A stretch of 64,000 nucleotides of DNA from Stentor roeselii. Taxonomy: Eukaryota > Ciliophora > Heterotrichea > Heterotrichida > Stentoridae. Location: positions 1 through 64,000 of the forward strand of contig RSEH01000212.1 of the NCBI GenBank assembly GCA_006503475.1, in the 5' to 3' direction. Positions within the stretch are counted from its first letter, which is position 1, and every line of letters begins with the position of its first letter. The notes beneath the pieces were generated by a model, which searched no databases, was not told the origin of the DNA, and saw only the letters and a list, made by a program, of their open reading frames with translations. Of the stretch, positions 27,748-38,793 are shown piece after piece. The translations under genes and the position numbers were made by a program.

Positions 27748-29235
27748 CTAATTATTCGTAATATTCAAAGAGTTTCCAACTTTAAACATCAAGTATCCTA
27801 AAGCCATGATCAAAGGTCCATAAAAGATCCCAAAGAACCCAAACTTATAAATCCCTAAAACAATAACAATCCCAATCATCGACTCATTAAAATACCCAAG
27901 TTGACTAGTGTAAACCTTGCTATCCAAAAACCCAATCAAAAAATACTCAACTGCAAAAAGAATCAAGCATTTCTGCAAATCATTAAACAACAAGTACCCG
28001 ATCATAGGAAGTGTCATGACCCAAGCTCCAAAATAAGGAAAAAATCCGACAGCAGCAGCAAGTGCAGAGAACAAAAACTTGAACTCAAGTCCCAACAACA
28101 GAAAAGTTGCAAGTGTGACGACATAATGAATCAAAAAAGCCATGACAAAGCTAGTAGTGATACCCGCAACAGTCTTGACAATATCAGCAGAAATTTCATT
28201 TTGAAGTTCTTTTGATAGCGGGACTAGACCTATCGCTCTTTCCACGACTTTACCCTCGCCCTTGACCAGGATAGAGACAAGTGTGAAGTACAAAATGATT
28301 CTTTCTAGTAAATAAGAAATCTTATAAGCGACTCCTCCGATGTTACCGAAGACTGTCTTTAATGCAAAAATAACAGTTTTCCAGATGTACTCAGTCTTCG
28401 AAGGGATCGAATTTAGCATGTAAAGAAGACCCACAGCTGACAAGCCCAAGTCACTTAAATACAAGTCAACTATAGCGACTCCACTATTAACAATACCCCC
28501 GACCACAGGCATTCCTCGTCCATAGTTGATATACCCTTGAATGACATTCGCATTTTCAACAGGCACTTCAGTCATATTTCTCCAGATATCGCCGAAGTTC
28601 TCATTTAATACTCGAGAATAAGGACTCGACTTGAAACTTTCCAAAGGGTCTTCATCGACGAGTCCAACAAAAAAGTCAATTAAAACTTTTCCCTTTTGAG
28701 TCAATTCCCAGGCGACTGACCCGAAGATGAATGTTTGAAGCATTCCTAAAATGATGACGAGGAGTAAAATAAGCATGAAGGTGAGAACTGTATCGAGTAA
28801 AACAAGTTTTTTCTGGAAGATGAGACTAGTGAGTTTGATGAAAAAACCTAAAAACAACTTGAAAATCAAGTCGATGAAAAGGATTGAAGAGGAAAAGAAC
28901 AAAAAGTGAGAAAAGGACAATTTGTAGATTATCATCGATGCGAACACCACAAGGTACCCCAAAGTCCCTGAAGAAAACAACTCGGGTAACTTGAATAGAA
29001 GAGAGTATTGAAGGTAAGGAAATTTCTTATCAGAGCTATAACCGATCACCAGGTAATAATGAATCGAGTGCTTCAAGGGGCGCATTGCAAGACTAGTCAC
29101 TAAAGCAATTGCAAAGATATCGATGTACTCTTGCAGCAGAGCCACTAGCAGCCAGAGTGCAGAATAAACAACTGCACAAAAAGATATCGCAAGAATCATG
29201 CTTTTGACTTGTCGAAGATCGACGTGTTGATCCAT
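27748..29235 (-). CDS. TMEM245/AI-2E-family multi-pass membrane protein
   Basis: This is a 495-residue protein with about 8-10 hydrophobic segments. The C-terminal half has the family's order of helices: VVTLATFLLLGLEFKFLFSA, AVGFFPYFGAWVMTLP and GFLDSKVYTSQLGYFNES, then two or three final helices. This resembles TMEM245 and the bacterial AI-2E transporter family. The N-terminal half has pairs of helices typical of TMEM245. Substrate unknown. The start Met is 14 nt downstream of the stop of the large calcium channel gene on the same strand. Confidence 0.75.
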   Translation of the reverse strand: MDQHVDLRQVKSMILAISFCAVVYSALWLLVALLQEYIDIFAIALVTSLAMRPLKHSIHYYLVIGYSSDKKFPYLQYSLLFKLPELFSSGTLGYLVVFASMIIYKLSFSHFLFFSSSILFIDLIFKLFLGFFIKLTSLIFQKKLVLLDTVLTFMLILLLVIILGMLQTFIFGSVAWELTQKGKVLIDFFVGLVDEDPLESFKSSPYSRVLNENFGDIWRNMTEVPVENANVIQGYINYGRGMPVVGGIVNSGVAIVDLYLSDLGLSAVGLLYMLNSIPSKTEYIWKTVIFALKTVFGNIGGVAYKISYLLERIILYFTLVSILVKGEGKVVERAIGLVPLSKELQNEISADIVKTVAGITTSFVMAFLIHYVVTLATFLLLGLEFKFLFSALAAAVGFFPYFGAWVMTLPMIGYLLFNDLQKCLILFAVEYFLIGFLDSKVYTSQLGYFNESMIGIVIVLGIYKFGFFGIFYGPLIMALGYLMFKVGNSLNITNN

Positions 29236-29249
29236 AATTATCTAAAAAA

Positions 29250-32200
29250 TCATCCTTGAATTTTACTTAAAAACTCCTTCAATTTCATTTCAATTCCTTC
29301 TAAATCATCCTTTAAGACCTCTTTAGAATCCTTCACTTTTTCCTTTCGAGTTTCCAGACAAAGAGCTGTTGTCGGGAAAAAAGTGATGTCATTTTGCATC
29401 AATTTTCCTTTCACGTACTTTTCGATGCCGTCACATTCAGTGATAGGTTTTCTTCGAATATATAAAATATAAGCCAAATAAGCCCAGACGTTATGTTCTA
29501 TCTGAATATGTTGATTCCACCCTGATCCTCTTAATTCAAATTCATGTTTAGGTCTTCCACAAACAAAACAGAAATTTTCAATGTCATGTTCGATTTCACG
29601 TCTTGCGTCTCTAAGTTCTGCGAAGGTGTCAACAATGATCCCGAAGAAAATGTTTAGCATGATGATGATCACGATGATGAAAAAAGTGATGTCGAATATC
29701 AAGCGAAGCTCGTAGTACTTGTCTTTTCGCACAGATGGAAAGATGACGTCACCGATGCCTCCTCCAGCTCTGATGCCAAGACTTAAAGAACTCGCAACAC
29801 AGTTGAATAAAGTATCGCAATAAGTGTTTAACTGGTATTCATTTCCAAGACTTTCCATATAATATTGTCGAAGAAGTGCAAATCCCCAGACACCGAAAAT
29901 ATAAACAAAAATAACTAACAAGACAACAGTTAATAGTAAAGACTTCTTGTTTTTCGTTATGACAAGTAAGACATTTTTCAGTGTTTCTGACCTTCTTAAG
30001 ATATCAAGCATCATGACTGCGTAAAAGAAAGGGTTGTACCATCCTAGTATTGCCAAAATACATAAAATGATGTTTATAAGGTTCTCGAAGTCGAATAGTA
30101 TATAAAAAATATATTTCTTGTAGTTCTGTAACTCACTTCCCAGGTTTTTCGAAGATGATTCTATCAAGTTGTTCATTTTGATAGTGCCTTGAATTTCTGA
30201 ACCACCTGAAGTATGCAGTCCTCCAGCTTCTTGATTTTCATGGATTTTATTGAAAATAATCATGGGGTAAGTCATGAGCACTGACAATAAATACATGAAA
30301 ACAGAGATGATCATTATCATTGTTCGAAGAAAAATCATCAGACCCTCTCCTGGGAACTGTGAAGTGTTGTAAGTCGAGTCATTCGCAGAAGAAACAGTTC
30401 CAATCACAATCAAATTCGCGAGGATGATAGTGATAAACAGCATCTTTGCAAAGAAGTCGTAACGACTGGTCATCCACCCTAAGAACCCGATTCGATGAAT
30501 GATCTGCAAATGACTAAGTTCATGTTGAATTTTTTCAGTGAGAAACAAAAAACTCTTGATTTGTTCCTCATTCGAATCACGGTCAACTCCATAAATAACC
30601 CCTCGTCGCATTCGTTCATTTAAAAAAGCGAGAGACGTCGGTATCTGAAAAAAGCATTTTTCGATTTGACCGTCTTTATCAATTTCAATGCTTGCGATGA
30701 GACTAGTGTAAAACTCGTAAGCCTCGTCCATGGTGCCATCAGACTCAATATACTTGATAAGAAACAAGAAAAGTTTTTTAAAGTCCATGAAAATATCTTC
30801 ATTTGAACCTCCAAGATGATCAATGCCGTTTAATATCTTGTCAATCATCGGCTCTCCTTTGTACTCAGGGTGTTCATCAGAGAAGCAGAGACACCGAAGT
30901 TCATCAATATTTCTGAACCTTTCCCTTAACTTAACAGTGATAATCGTGATCTTAAACCCAACTGATATCATGTCCCAGTCCTCTACTTGCAATTCAGGCA
31001 AAGACGACTCCATTGACACATAAACTGATTTAATTTCATTTAAAAGTTGATTATCAAGATTTGTCCCCACAATTGACTCCTGCAAAAAAGCATCTTTATT
31101 TGGCATCACGAATTCTTTATATATTATCAAAGCGACGTCAGCGAGGATTTGAAAATCAATAAAATCAATCATTTTTAAAGCGAGATCATTGGAAAAGTTA
31201 CCTTCAAGTAAAGCTTCTAAGAACTTTACAATGCTCTTGAATAAAGCTTTAGCTTCTGCGTTGATGCTGTAGAGTTGAATGATTGAATTGATGAACTTGT
31301 AAAGTTTTTTCTTTTTTCCTAGTAATTCTTGGTTTTTTACACAAGGACCTTTGCACATGTCGGTCAAGGTCTCGAAAGCTTGGATGACTACGGAAGTAGC
31401 GGAAGGGTCTGATAATAAACACCCGCCTACTTGTTTGAGGTTTACCAGAAATGAAACGATTTCATCGACCATGTTGATTGAAATTGCTTTAGAAGACTCT
31501 TGCTCACGAAGGAAGTTCTGAAAAGGCAGATAACAGTTTTCACAGCACATTTGAAGTAATCGCAAAAGGAACTCAGCGAGATAAGGATCACTTTTATTTA
31601 CCTTTTCACTTCTCATTAAGTTACCCATGTTATCATCTTCAGCATTTGATTGAATGACTAACATTTTTTCAATGTTTTTATCAGGATCATGTAAAAACCT
31701 TTCCAAATGTTTTTTAATGATCGAGTCACGAGTATCTCTTAACACATCTCGAATATAAGGAAAAAGTTCACAAGAGTTCTGAGATTTAATCAAATTTAAA
31801 AAATTTTCCTGGATTTTCGAGTTTCCATATTCAAGAAGCCCGATGAGTAACTGTACTGCTTCCTGCACAAGTGAAAGAGGACTGTTGACACTGATCAGGT
31901 CTAAAGCGATTTTAAGAACTCCAGCATCGCTAAGTCGACATTGGCATCTAACAAGTTCTTTTTTTAAATTTTCCTCTTCCACATCACGTTCATCAAAAAG
32001 TGCATCTTTCGGAGTGAATTCCGGAATTAACATCTTAAAAATCCTTACCAGGTAGATTTTATGTCTTTTCTTGTAAAACACAAGACCCAGCTTCGTAATT
32101 GACTCATCAAGGGAAACATTTACAGGGTCCATATATTTTTCTTTTATCTTCGAAACAAGCATTTTCATATCATCTTCGATGCAGATTTCGAAGAACTTTT

Positions 32201-35200
32201 CACAAAATTCTCGGAATTTTTCTTTCACGTCTTCTGAAGGGTTTTGTGGCTCTGGGCCTTGAGGCTCTGAAAAATTCTGAACTTCTTCTTCTTCGCCTTC
32301 TTTTTTTACTTTTACTATTCGAGGATGCTTTGAAAAATACCTTCTGACTATTCTTTCTAACTCGGATATTTGGATGGTTCCGCTGTGGTCTGAGTCGATT
32401 TGGTTAAAAGCTTGTTCTATCTCTGCTGATGAAATGTTTCCTATTATTTTTCTTATCAATACTCGAAATTCCTCGAATTCGATTAAACCTGAACCATCTG
32501 CATCGAAGTATTGAAAAGCCTCGTCGAGAGATAGTTTGTTGTCGATTATATATTTTTGAAGACTTTTTATTATCACGTTGTCGGAAAACTTCTGACCTGG
32601 ACGAACTGATTCTTGAGCTCCTCTTGGAAGGGACTCACGCAGATGGTCACTTGCGATTATGTATCTGGAAAAATCGATTTCTGGGTTTGAGTTTTCTGCT
32701 TGTTGGAGAAGGTCGTTTATTTCGAATAAAACTAGTTTCAGGTCACGAATGATATTCCCCATGTTTTCATCAATTGGCATAGGAGAGTCTTGAAAGATAT
32801 TCATAAAAATCCTAAACAATCCAATATGTTCATCAAACCAACTAGGTTTCTGCGACAAGTACTCCCAATACTCCAACGTATCCTGTTCAAGCACAGTGAG
32901 TTTCGGCGATCGTCTCCTAACCTGATTCCTGCTAATAACTGGAAAAGCTCCTTTTCTACAAAGATCCATAATAATCTGATAAGTAGTCTTTATTTTCGCA
33001 ACATCAGGAATAACCACATCCCTAATAAGCGAGTCAAGAAGGTTAATATTAAGTTCAGGTTCAACTTCTCCTTCAATTTTACTGAAAAAAATCAATTGCA
33101 TGAACCTAAAATAAACCAACTTTGCAGAATAAGTCATTTCTGGCTTTAACAAGCAATTTCTCAAACTAGTAAAAGTCATCAACTTCCTTCCTTGAAGTAT
33201 TCCAAAAGTATTCCTTGCTGAGCAAGCGATTACCACTCGAAGCACCTCCAAATGTAAGAAAAACTTCTGACTAGCCAAAACAGTCGGATCCAAAAAAATC
33301 ATCGGCGCGAAGACATCCTGTGAGTCTTCTCCTGTAATTTTTCTAATCCCTTCACTTTTAAACACAAGTTTTAACACCCTGACCTGCAGTTTCTGAATGA
33401 ATTGCAAGTCGAAGTCTCTTAAAAATCCTCTGAGAAACTGAGCATATTCAACAGAAAAACCTTCTGAATCGATATAAGAAAAAACAGAAGAAAGAGCAAG
33501 TTCACCTTTAGGACTAAGTCTTAAATCACTGAGAACTTCACAGATAAGTCTTGTGATGTTTATTTCTGGGATAAGTTCAATCATTCTATGGATACTTCTT
33601 GAAACTTTTTCCTGATTTTTCTTGTTTTTCTTGACGAAGATCAGAAGTCCTGCTATTGTGACTTGAAAAAGTTGTGCCAAGTTTCTGCTGATTTTAAGTT
33701 CGAGGATTTCTAGAAGAAGATGGTTGATTCCACTGTGGTTGAGAAGGTTTTGATATAAGGTTTTAGTGCTGCTGGACTTGTACATCGCGATGCAGTCTTG
33801 AATGATCACTACTGAGTCTTTGATGGCTTCTGTGACTTGGCTTGAGTCATGAGTTTCATCTTTTTCTTGTACAAGAAGAGTGACTGTGGACTGAAGTCGC
33901 TTTCCAAGGAGAACCATGCTTTTGTATTGATCAGTCTGCTCGTCACTGAAAAGGAACTCACAGTATTTCAGTTCAGTTGAAAGGACTTCTCTTAAAGTTA
34001 TGTCTTGAATTAGCACATTTAGAGCTTTTATGTGAATTTCTTTGTTTTTTCCTCCACTTACGTCGAAAAGTAACTCGAGAAGGTAAATGTCCATGTTGTA
34101 AATTCGTTCTCTGTATTCTTTATCGACTTGGCCAAATGCGTTTTCCACATCGACTGTGTAAGGAACAGAAACATCCCAGTCAAGTTTAGTCATCATTTTA
34201 TCAAACCTCTCTTTAAGACTCTCATCAATGGGTCCAGAATTTTCGTAGTTTTCTTTAAAAAACAAGAGAAAGTCAAGAATATGGAGATTTTGTCTCAGAT
34301 TAACAATAACTTCCAAAGCTTTCAAAATTTCCAAGTAAAACAAGGAAATTTTATACTCTAAGCTTGGCCTATAGTTATCATCAAGTGACTGATAAACCCC
34401 CATGATAAACTTAGAACTCCAATGATCAGTACTTCCACAGTCTTTCATCATGAAAAAGCACAAAGGTTGCATGAAAAACTCGATAAAGTCCTCATCTTCT
34501 AGTTCCAAGTCAATTATTGTGCTAGCAAGTTTCGAAAAAGAAATGATTAAAGCAATACTTCTACTTTCTTTCAAATGTTTTACTCGCACTCCTCCGTCTT
34601 TATCCCAAAAGAACCTGATGATGTCTCGAACTGGCTTTAAAGATTCTTTTCGTTGTTGGTGGATCTGGTCTTCGAACTTCTTCAAGTCACTCCAAACGAA
34701 ACATCTTTCTTTGTGAAGAGAACATGGCAGGAGTGGGTCGATGTCGATGAAGATCACTCGGCATAGATCTGCATAAGCTGCTCGAAGTTTGTCACTGATG
34801 TTAACGTTTCTCAAGATTGATGCAATGTGCTCTAAAGTCACTCCTTTTGCGGTTTGGATCTGGTTTATTGCTTTTGCAAACCTGGAAGTGCAAACAGAAG
34901 TCAAGAATTCAATTGCATGTGCCAAGTAATTAGAATAAATAATGTTATCTGATATGTCCTCCACGTAAAAAGAACCTTCATAAGGCTCTTGTTCTACGAG
35001 AAAATTTCCTTCATCGACAACTACACCTAAATGATCTAAAAAAGGGTTTAACTCTAAAAATTTCTTTAAATTCATCTTTTTTTTTGGAAAGTCGAATTCG
35101 ATAACAGGTCTTTTGTTGAGATAGTCAAATTTTATAATGGAAAAATCTGTCTTCGGGTCTGTGAGTTTTTTAAGTGCCTGGCTTTGATAGCGTTTATCAC

Positions 35201-37004
35201 CTTGGTCATTAGAAGCGCATAAATACTGTAAAATGCTTAAATAAAGGCCTTGTTCTTTCAAGTTTTCCTTTGTAATCGGTTTCAAATAATTATACCATAT
35301 TTGAAAATTGTTCTCATCTAAAGACTGAACAACAGTCGAGTTTTTAAATAGTTCTTTTAAAATCCTACCAATTCCAAGGGTCAGTCCTTGTTCGAGCTGA
35401 GCCAAAAGGACAGCTTCGTATTGGAAAAGATGTTTGCAGTTCTTCATGTTGGACTTTATCGAGTCGTAGATTAAATTGTAAACTTTTTCAAGGACTTCAC
35501 TAAAGCGGTGTGAAAATTCGTTAACTGGCAAGAGTCTACTGTATAGTTCTTGACAGGTCTTGATTAGTACTTCAGTTATGTTGAGCTCTCTTATCGCGTT
35601 TTGACGAGTGATTAAATCGACATCTTCACTGGCTTTCAAGATTATGTGCTGAGAGATGTTGTTAAGTAAACTCTTGAAATTTAAACATTTTTCGTGGAAT
35701 TTTTTTATGTTGTCTGGTGTTAAGTCGCTCATTTCGCTGCTGGTAGGCAAGTCACTCACATACTCCGAAAAATCAGTCAAAAAAGGGTTAACCAGAGAAA
35801 GTTTATAGACATGTGCAGTCTTAGCCTCAGCCACATCTTCAATAATAAAAGCAACCCCTGAGAAATTCTTCGTTGTATATACAACCGACAATCGAAGCCA
35901 CTGTTTTTTATCACGATCTTTCTGCATTTCATTATATTCCAAATTCAAAAAGCGATTTTTCATAGTTTTTATTCCAAAGATACTTCCAAACTGAATATCT
36001 TTCGTTCCTGGAGGATTTTCAGACACAAAGTTAAACAAAGTTCCATCATCATATCCCTTAGAAGTCAGAAAAATGCCATCAGTAGTTTCTTGAAGGAATT
36101 TTCCAGTAGCCACATGTTTAACTCTATAAAATTCCTGCCATTTCGCAGTCCCACCAAAAAAAGTAGCAGTTCTTTGCACTTCCCACAAAGAGTTACTAGT
36201 GACATTTCCTTCTTGAACAAAGACCTCATGTGGTTGTCCTTCTTTAAAAGTCTTAGTGCATAAAAATCCTCCACTAATATGATGTTTAATGCGAAAAGAA
36301 TCACCAGTCCTCACAAAAGAACTGGTATCAGTGAACAGGTCAAAGTTAATAAACCTTCGAATCATCCAAGGACTGAAAAGTCCAGAAGCATTGACATCCG
36401 CGCGAGAAGCAGCTGAAAGTGTTTTTTCTTCAGCGTGTAAATAGTACTGTGACTTATTGGAGACCATTACAAGGCAAACAGAGTCGCTATATCTGATGAC
36501 TTCTCCTTCTTTTCTTAACTTGTTCGTCGCTGTTATCTCGAACCAGGACTTTTCATCACTTTCTTCAGTCATCGAGACTTGAAGACACCCGGCTTCCGCC
36601 GCCATTGACTGGGTGAAGACTGAAATAAAACCGGAAGAATGCAAATGACGAAGTTGAATTTTCTCACCGTATGTTAAAGGCTTGCCTAGTGATTGTTTTA
36701 ATTCGGATTCTGATTGTTTTGAAGCGTCTTTTGTCACTTTTGTTGGGATTTCGATACGGAAAAGGCAGGATCGAGTTAGGATGTTTGCACCTTTGTCGTT
36801 GGAGGATTCACGGGGGATCACTGTAACTGAATTTGAAATCACACCGTCGGCTGAGATCATTCCGCAGTAGGAACCTCTTTTCATTAGCAGGAGGATTATG
36901 TCTCCGATTTTCACGAATCCGGTCTTGTCTGTTTTTAGCTCTTCTCGCACTTTTCCTTCGTTTACTTCTTTTTCTTCGAGGTTTGGATTTTCCGCGTCTT
37001 CCAT
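29250..37004 (-). CDS. IP3-receptor/ryanodine-receptor-type intracellular calcium channel
   Basis: This is a 2,584-residue uninterrupted frame, close to IP3-receptor size (about 2,700). Order: N-terminal beta-trefoil and MIR region (about 25-400; GDIILLLMKRGSYCGMISADG, LRHLHSSGFISV), helical RIH regions (about 450-1,450), a canonical EF-hand pair near 1,500 and 1,540 (DADGSGLIEFEE and DSDHSGTIQISE), further helical repeats, membrane segments at about 2,175-2,455, pore loop SLGIRAGGGIGD (filter GGGIGD, as in RyR; IP3R has GGGVGD), and the C-terminal C2H2 zinc block (CFVCGRPKHEFELRG...HIQIEHN). It should release calcium from stores. The EF-hand pair is a RyR-like trait in an IP3R-sized protein. 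Whether IP3 binds was not established. Confidence 0.9.
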   Translation of the reverse strand: MEDAENPNLEEKEVNEGKVREELKTDKTGFVKIGDIILLLMKRGSYCGMISADGVISNSVTVIPRESSNDKGANILTRSCLFRIEIPTKVTKDASKQSESELKQSLGKPLTYGEKIQLRHLHSSGFISVFTQSMAAEAGCLQVSMTEESDEKSWFEITATNKLRKEGEVIRYSDSVCLVMVSNKSQYYLHAEEKTLSAASRADVNASGLFSPWMIRRFINFDLFTDTSSFVRTGDSFRIKHHISGGFLCTKTFKEGQPHEVFVQEGNVTSNSLWEVQRTATFFGGTAKWQEFYRVKHVATGKFLQETTDGIFLTSKGYDDGTLFNFVSENPPGTKDIQFGSIFGIKTMKNRFLNLEYNEMQKDRDKKQWLRLSVVYTTKNFSGVAFIIEDVAEAKTAHVYKLSLVNPFLTDFSEYVSDLPTSSEMSDLTPDNIKKFHEKCLNFKSLLNNISQHIILKASEDVDLITRQNAIRELNITEVLIKTCQELYSRLLPVNEFSHRFSEVLEKVYNLIYDSIKSNMKNCKHLFQYEAVLLAQLEQGLTLGIGRILKELFKNSTVVQSLDENNFQIWYNYLKPITKENLKEQGLYLSILQYLCASNDQGDKRYQSQALKKLTDPKTDFSIIKFDYLNKRPVIEFDFPKKKMNLKKFLELNPFLDHLGVVVDEGNFLVEQEPYEGSFYVEDISDNIIYSNYLAHAIEFLTSVCTSRFAKAINQIQTAKGVTLEHIASILRNVNISDKLRAAYADLCRVIFIDIDPLLPCSLHKERCFVWSDLKKFEDQIHQQRKESLKPVRDIIRFFWDKDGGVRVKHLKESRSIALIISFSKLASTIIDLELEDEDFIEFFMQPLCFFMMKDCGSTDHWSSKFIMGVYQSLDDNYRPSLEYKISLFYLEILKALEVIVNLRQNLHILDFLLFFKENYENSGPIDESLKERFDKMMTKLDWDVSVPYTVDVENAFGQVDKEYRERIYNMDIYLLELLFDVSGGKNKEIHIKALNVLIQDITLREVLSTELKYCEFLFSDEQTDQYKSMVLLGKRLQSTVTLLVQEKDETHDSSQVTEAIKDSVVIIQDCIAMYKSSSTKTLYQNLLNHSGINHLLLEILELKISRNLAQLFQVTIAGLLIFVKKNKKNQEKVSRSIHRMIELIPEINITRLICEVLSDLRLSPKGELALSSVFSYIDSEGFSVEYAQFLRGFLRDFDLQFIQKLQVRVLKLVFKSEGIRKITGEDSQDVFAPMIFLDPTVLASQKFFLHLEVLRVVIACSARNTFGILQGRKLMTFTSLRNCLLKPEMTYSAKLVYFRFMQLIFFSKIEGEVEPELNINLLDSLIRDVVIPDVAKIKTTYQIIMDLCRKGAFPVISRNQVRRRSPKLTVLEQDTLEYWEYLSQKPSWFDEHIGLFRIFMNIFQDSPMPIDENMGNIIRDLKLVLFEINDLLQQAENSNPEIDFSRYIIASDHLRESLPRGAQESVRPGQKFSDNVIIKSLQKYIIDNKLSLDEAFQYFDADGSGLIEFEEFRVLIRKIIGNISSAEIEQAFNQIDSDHSGTIQISELERIVRRYFSKHPRIVKVKKEGEEEEVQNFSEPQGPEPQNPSEDVKEKFREFCEKFFEICIEDDMKMLVSKIKEKYMDPVNVSLDESITKLGLVFYKKRHKIYLVRIFKMLIPEFTPKDALFDERDVEEENLKKELVRCQCRLSDAGVLKIALDLISVNSPLSLVQEAVQLLIGLLEYGNSKIQENFLNLIKSQNSCELFPYIRDVLRDTRDSIIKKHLERFLHDPDKNIEKMLVIQSNAEDDNMGNLMRSEKVNKSDPYLAEFLLRLLQMCCENCYLPFQNFLREQESSKAISINMVDEIVSFLVNLKQVGGCLLSDPSATSVVIQAFETLTDMCKGPCVKNQELLGKKKKLYKFINSIIQLYSINAEAKALFKSIVKFLEALLEGNFSNDLALKMIDFIDFQILADVALIIYKEFVMPNKDAFLQESIVGTNLDNQLLNEIKSVYVSMESSLPELQVEDWDMISVGFKITIITVKLRERFRNIDELRCLCFSDEHPEYKGEPMIDKILNGIDHLGGSNEDIFMDFKKLFLFLIKYIESDGTMDEAYEFYTSLIASIEIDKDGQIEKCFFQIPTSLAFLNERMRRGVIYGVDRDSNEEQIKSFLFLTEKIQHELSHLQIIHRIGFLGWMTSRYDFFAKMLFITIILANLIVIGTVSSANDSTYNTSQFPGEGLMIFLRTMIMIISVFMYLLSVLMTYPMIIFNKIHENQEAGGLHTSGGSEIQGTIKMNNLIESSSKNLGSELQNYKKYIFYILFDFENLINIILCILAILGWYNPFFYAVMMLDILRRSETLKNVLLVITKNKKSLLLTVVLLVIFVYIFGVWGFALLRQYYMESLGNEYQLNTYCDTLFNCVASSLSLGIRAGGGIGDVIFPSVRKDKYYELRLIFDITFFIIVIIIMLNIFFGIIVDTFAELRDARREIEHDIENFCFVCGRPKHEFELRGSGWNQHIQIEHNVWAYLAYILYIRRKPITECDGIEKYVKGKLMQNDITFFPTTALCLETRKEKVKDSKEVLKDDLEGIEMKLKEFLSKIQG

Positions 37005-37476
37005 TTGATTATAAAGAGGAAGTTGAAATGCTTTGAATGGAATTGAGATTAGAGGAAAGAGGAGTTCAGGAAGAAGGGTATTGTGGAAAGGGGGATTGAA
37101 GGAGTATAGGGGAATGAGAGTATTAAAGATTAAAGGATTTAAGAAATAGAGTAGAAATAAAGGAATATTGGAGAAGGAAAGAAAAAGAGCATTGGGTTGG
37201 ACTTAGAAGGAATTTTGGGATTTTTTGAATTGATGTGTCTGTTGAAAGATTGTTTTAATTAGTTTAGGGACTATTAAAAGATGAAAGGGTGGGTTATTTG
37301 AGTTTATTATTTTTATTTTTGCAGATAGGAGATAGTTCTAATCAGAGTATCAAAGTTCTAGTCAGAATATCAGAGTTTAAATATGACATTAAGAGATATT
37401 GCTAATGACTTAGATAGAAACTTGAAGATTACCATGATTTGTATTTGATTTATCTTTAACATTCACCTGTATAAAA
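37005..37476. other. Intergenic region between divergent genes
   Basis: This 472-nt stretch is strongly purine-rich on the plus strand (G/A runs, about 37010-37200) next to the channel gene's start, then AT-rich near the succinyl-CoA ligase start. It presumably holds both promoters. No frame, RNA gene or clear repeat was seen. Confidence 0.5.
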
Positions 37477-38775
37477 ATGTGGGCCAATCGATTCTCCAGA
37501 TCCCTCCTCTCATCAATAAAACGTTACTACAACTTGCATGAGTACCAAAGTCTCATGTTGTTGAAGTCTTTCGGGATTCCAACTCCTTACAACAAAGTTG
37601 CGAATTCCGTTTTAGAAGCCCAGTGCATAGCTACAGAAATTGGCGATGCTAAAGTGGTGGTTAAGGCTCAGGTACTGGCTGGTGGTCGTGGTAAAGGCAA
37701 GTTTTCAAGTGGAGTACAAGGTGGAGTTCACATAATTCCTCCAGAAGAAGTATCAAGTATCGCAAAAGGAATGATAGGTAACAACCTGATCACTAAGCAA
37801 ACAGGTTCCACCGGAAAGCCGTGCAACATGGTATTAGTAATGAAAAAAGTCCCTCTCGAGAAAGAGCTTTACCTTGCATTCCTTCTCGACCGTAAGTTCG
37901 GAGGTCCAGTGCTAGTCTACTCACGTAAAGGAGGCATGGACATCGAAGAGGTAGCAGCGCGAGACCCATCCGAGATCTTCAAAGTTCCTCTATCCCTAAA
38001 AGAAGGAGTAACCACTTCCATCGCATCCGAGGTGACCAAGAACTTATCCTTCGACCCATCAAGAACATCTGAAATCTTCGACCTATTATCAAACATGTAC
38101 AAACTTTTCATTCTAAAAGACCTTCTTGTTCTTGAAATCAATCCTCTCGGTGTGACTGAAACAGGAGAAATCATTGTCTGTGATGCGAAACTCAACTTTG
38201 ACGATAACGCAATTTTCAGACAAGACGATACTTACTCCGCCCGAGACTTGAGACAAGAAGACATGGACGAGCATGAAGCCCACGCTGCTGGACTCAGTTA
38301 CATCTCAATGGAAGGAACCATCGGGTGCCTCGTCAACGGCGCAGGACTCGCAATGGCCACCATGGACTTGATCAAGCTTAAAGGAGGCTCCCCTGCAAAC
38401 TTTTTAGATGTCGGGGGAGGTGCACAAGAAGATCAAATTGTAAGCGCTTTGAAAATCTTGCAGGGAAATAAGGATGTCGACTCGATACTTATCAATATAT
38501 TTGGAGGGATTATGAGATGTGATATTATTGCAAGTGGATTGATTACTGCTATTAATAAAGTTGGATTTCGAAAACCTATCGTTGCAAGACTTTGTGGAAC
38601 GAATTGGAAAGAAGCGAAGGATATTATTACCCAAAGTAATGTCGGAGTTTTGTATGAACCTGATGAAGAATCTGCTGTTAAAAAAGTAGTGGCTGTTTCG
38701 AAGATGTTGAGAATGTCGAGAGAAATGGGCTTGGAACTTGAGATCAATTATAACATGGAGGAACTCCATAAGTAG
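37477..38775 (+). CDS. Succinyl-CoA ligase beta subunit, mitochondrial
   Basis: This is a 432-residue protein. The N-terminus MWANRFSRSLLSSIKRYY is basic and amphipathic, fitting mitochondrial import. The ATP-grasp half has LHEYQSLMLLKSFGIPTP and VVKAQVLAGGRGKGKFSSGVQGG. The C-terminal CoA-ligase half has NGAGLAMATMDLIKLKGG, ANFLDVGGGA and INIFGGIMRCDIIA. It forms succinyl-CoA ligase with an alpha subunit in the TCA cycle, making ATP or GTP; the nucleotide preference cannot be assigned by eye. It is complete and intronless. Confidence 0.95.
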   Translation: MWANRFSRSLLSSIKRYYNLHEYQSLMLLKSFGIPTPYNKVANSVLEAQCIATEIGDAKVVVKAQVLAGGRGKGKFSSGVQGGVHIIPPEEVSSIAKGMIGNNLITKQTGSTGKPCNMVLVMKKVPLEKELYLAFLLDRKFGGPVLVYSRKGGMDIEEVAARDPSEIFKVPLSLKEGVTTSIASEVTKNLSFDPSRTSEIFDLLSNMYKLFILKDLLVLEINPLGVTETGEIIVCDAKLNFDDNAIFRQDDTYSARDLRQEDMDEHEAHAAGLSYISMEGTIGCLVNGAGLAMATMDLIKLKGGSPANFLDVGGGAQEDQIVSALKILQGNKDVDSILINIFGGIMRCDIIASGLITAINKVGFRKPIVARLCGTNWKEAKDIITQSNVGVLYEPDEESAVKKVVAVSKMLRMSREMGLELEINYNMEELHK

Positions 38776-38793
38776 ATAGATTAATGCTATTAA

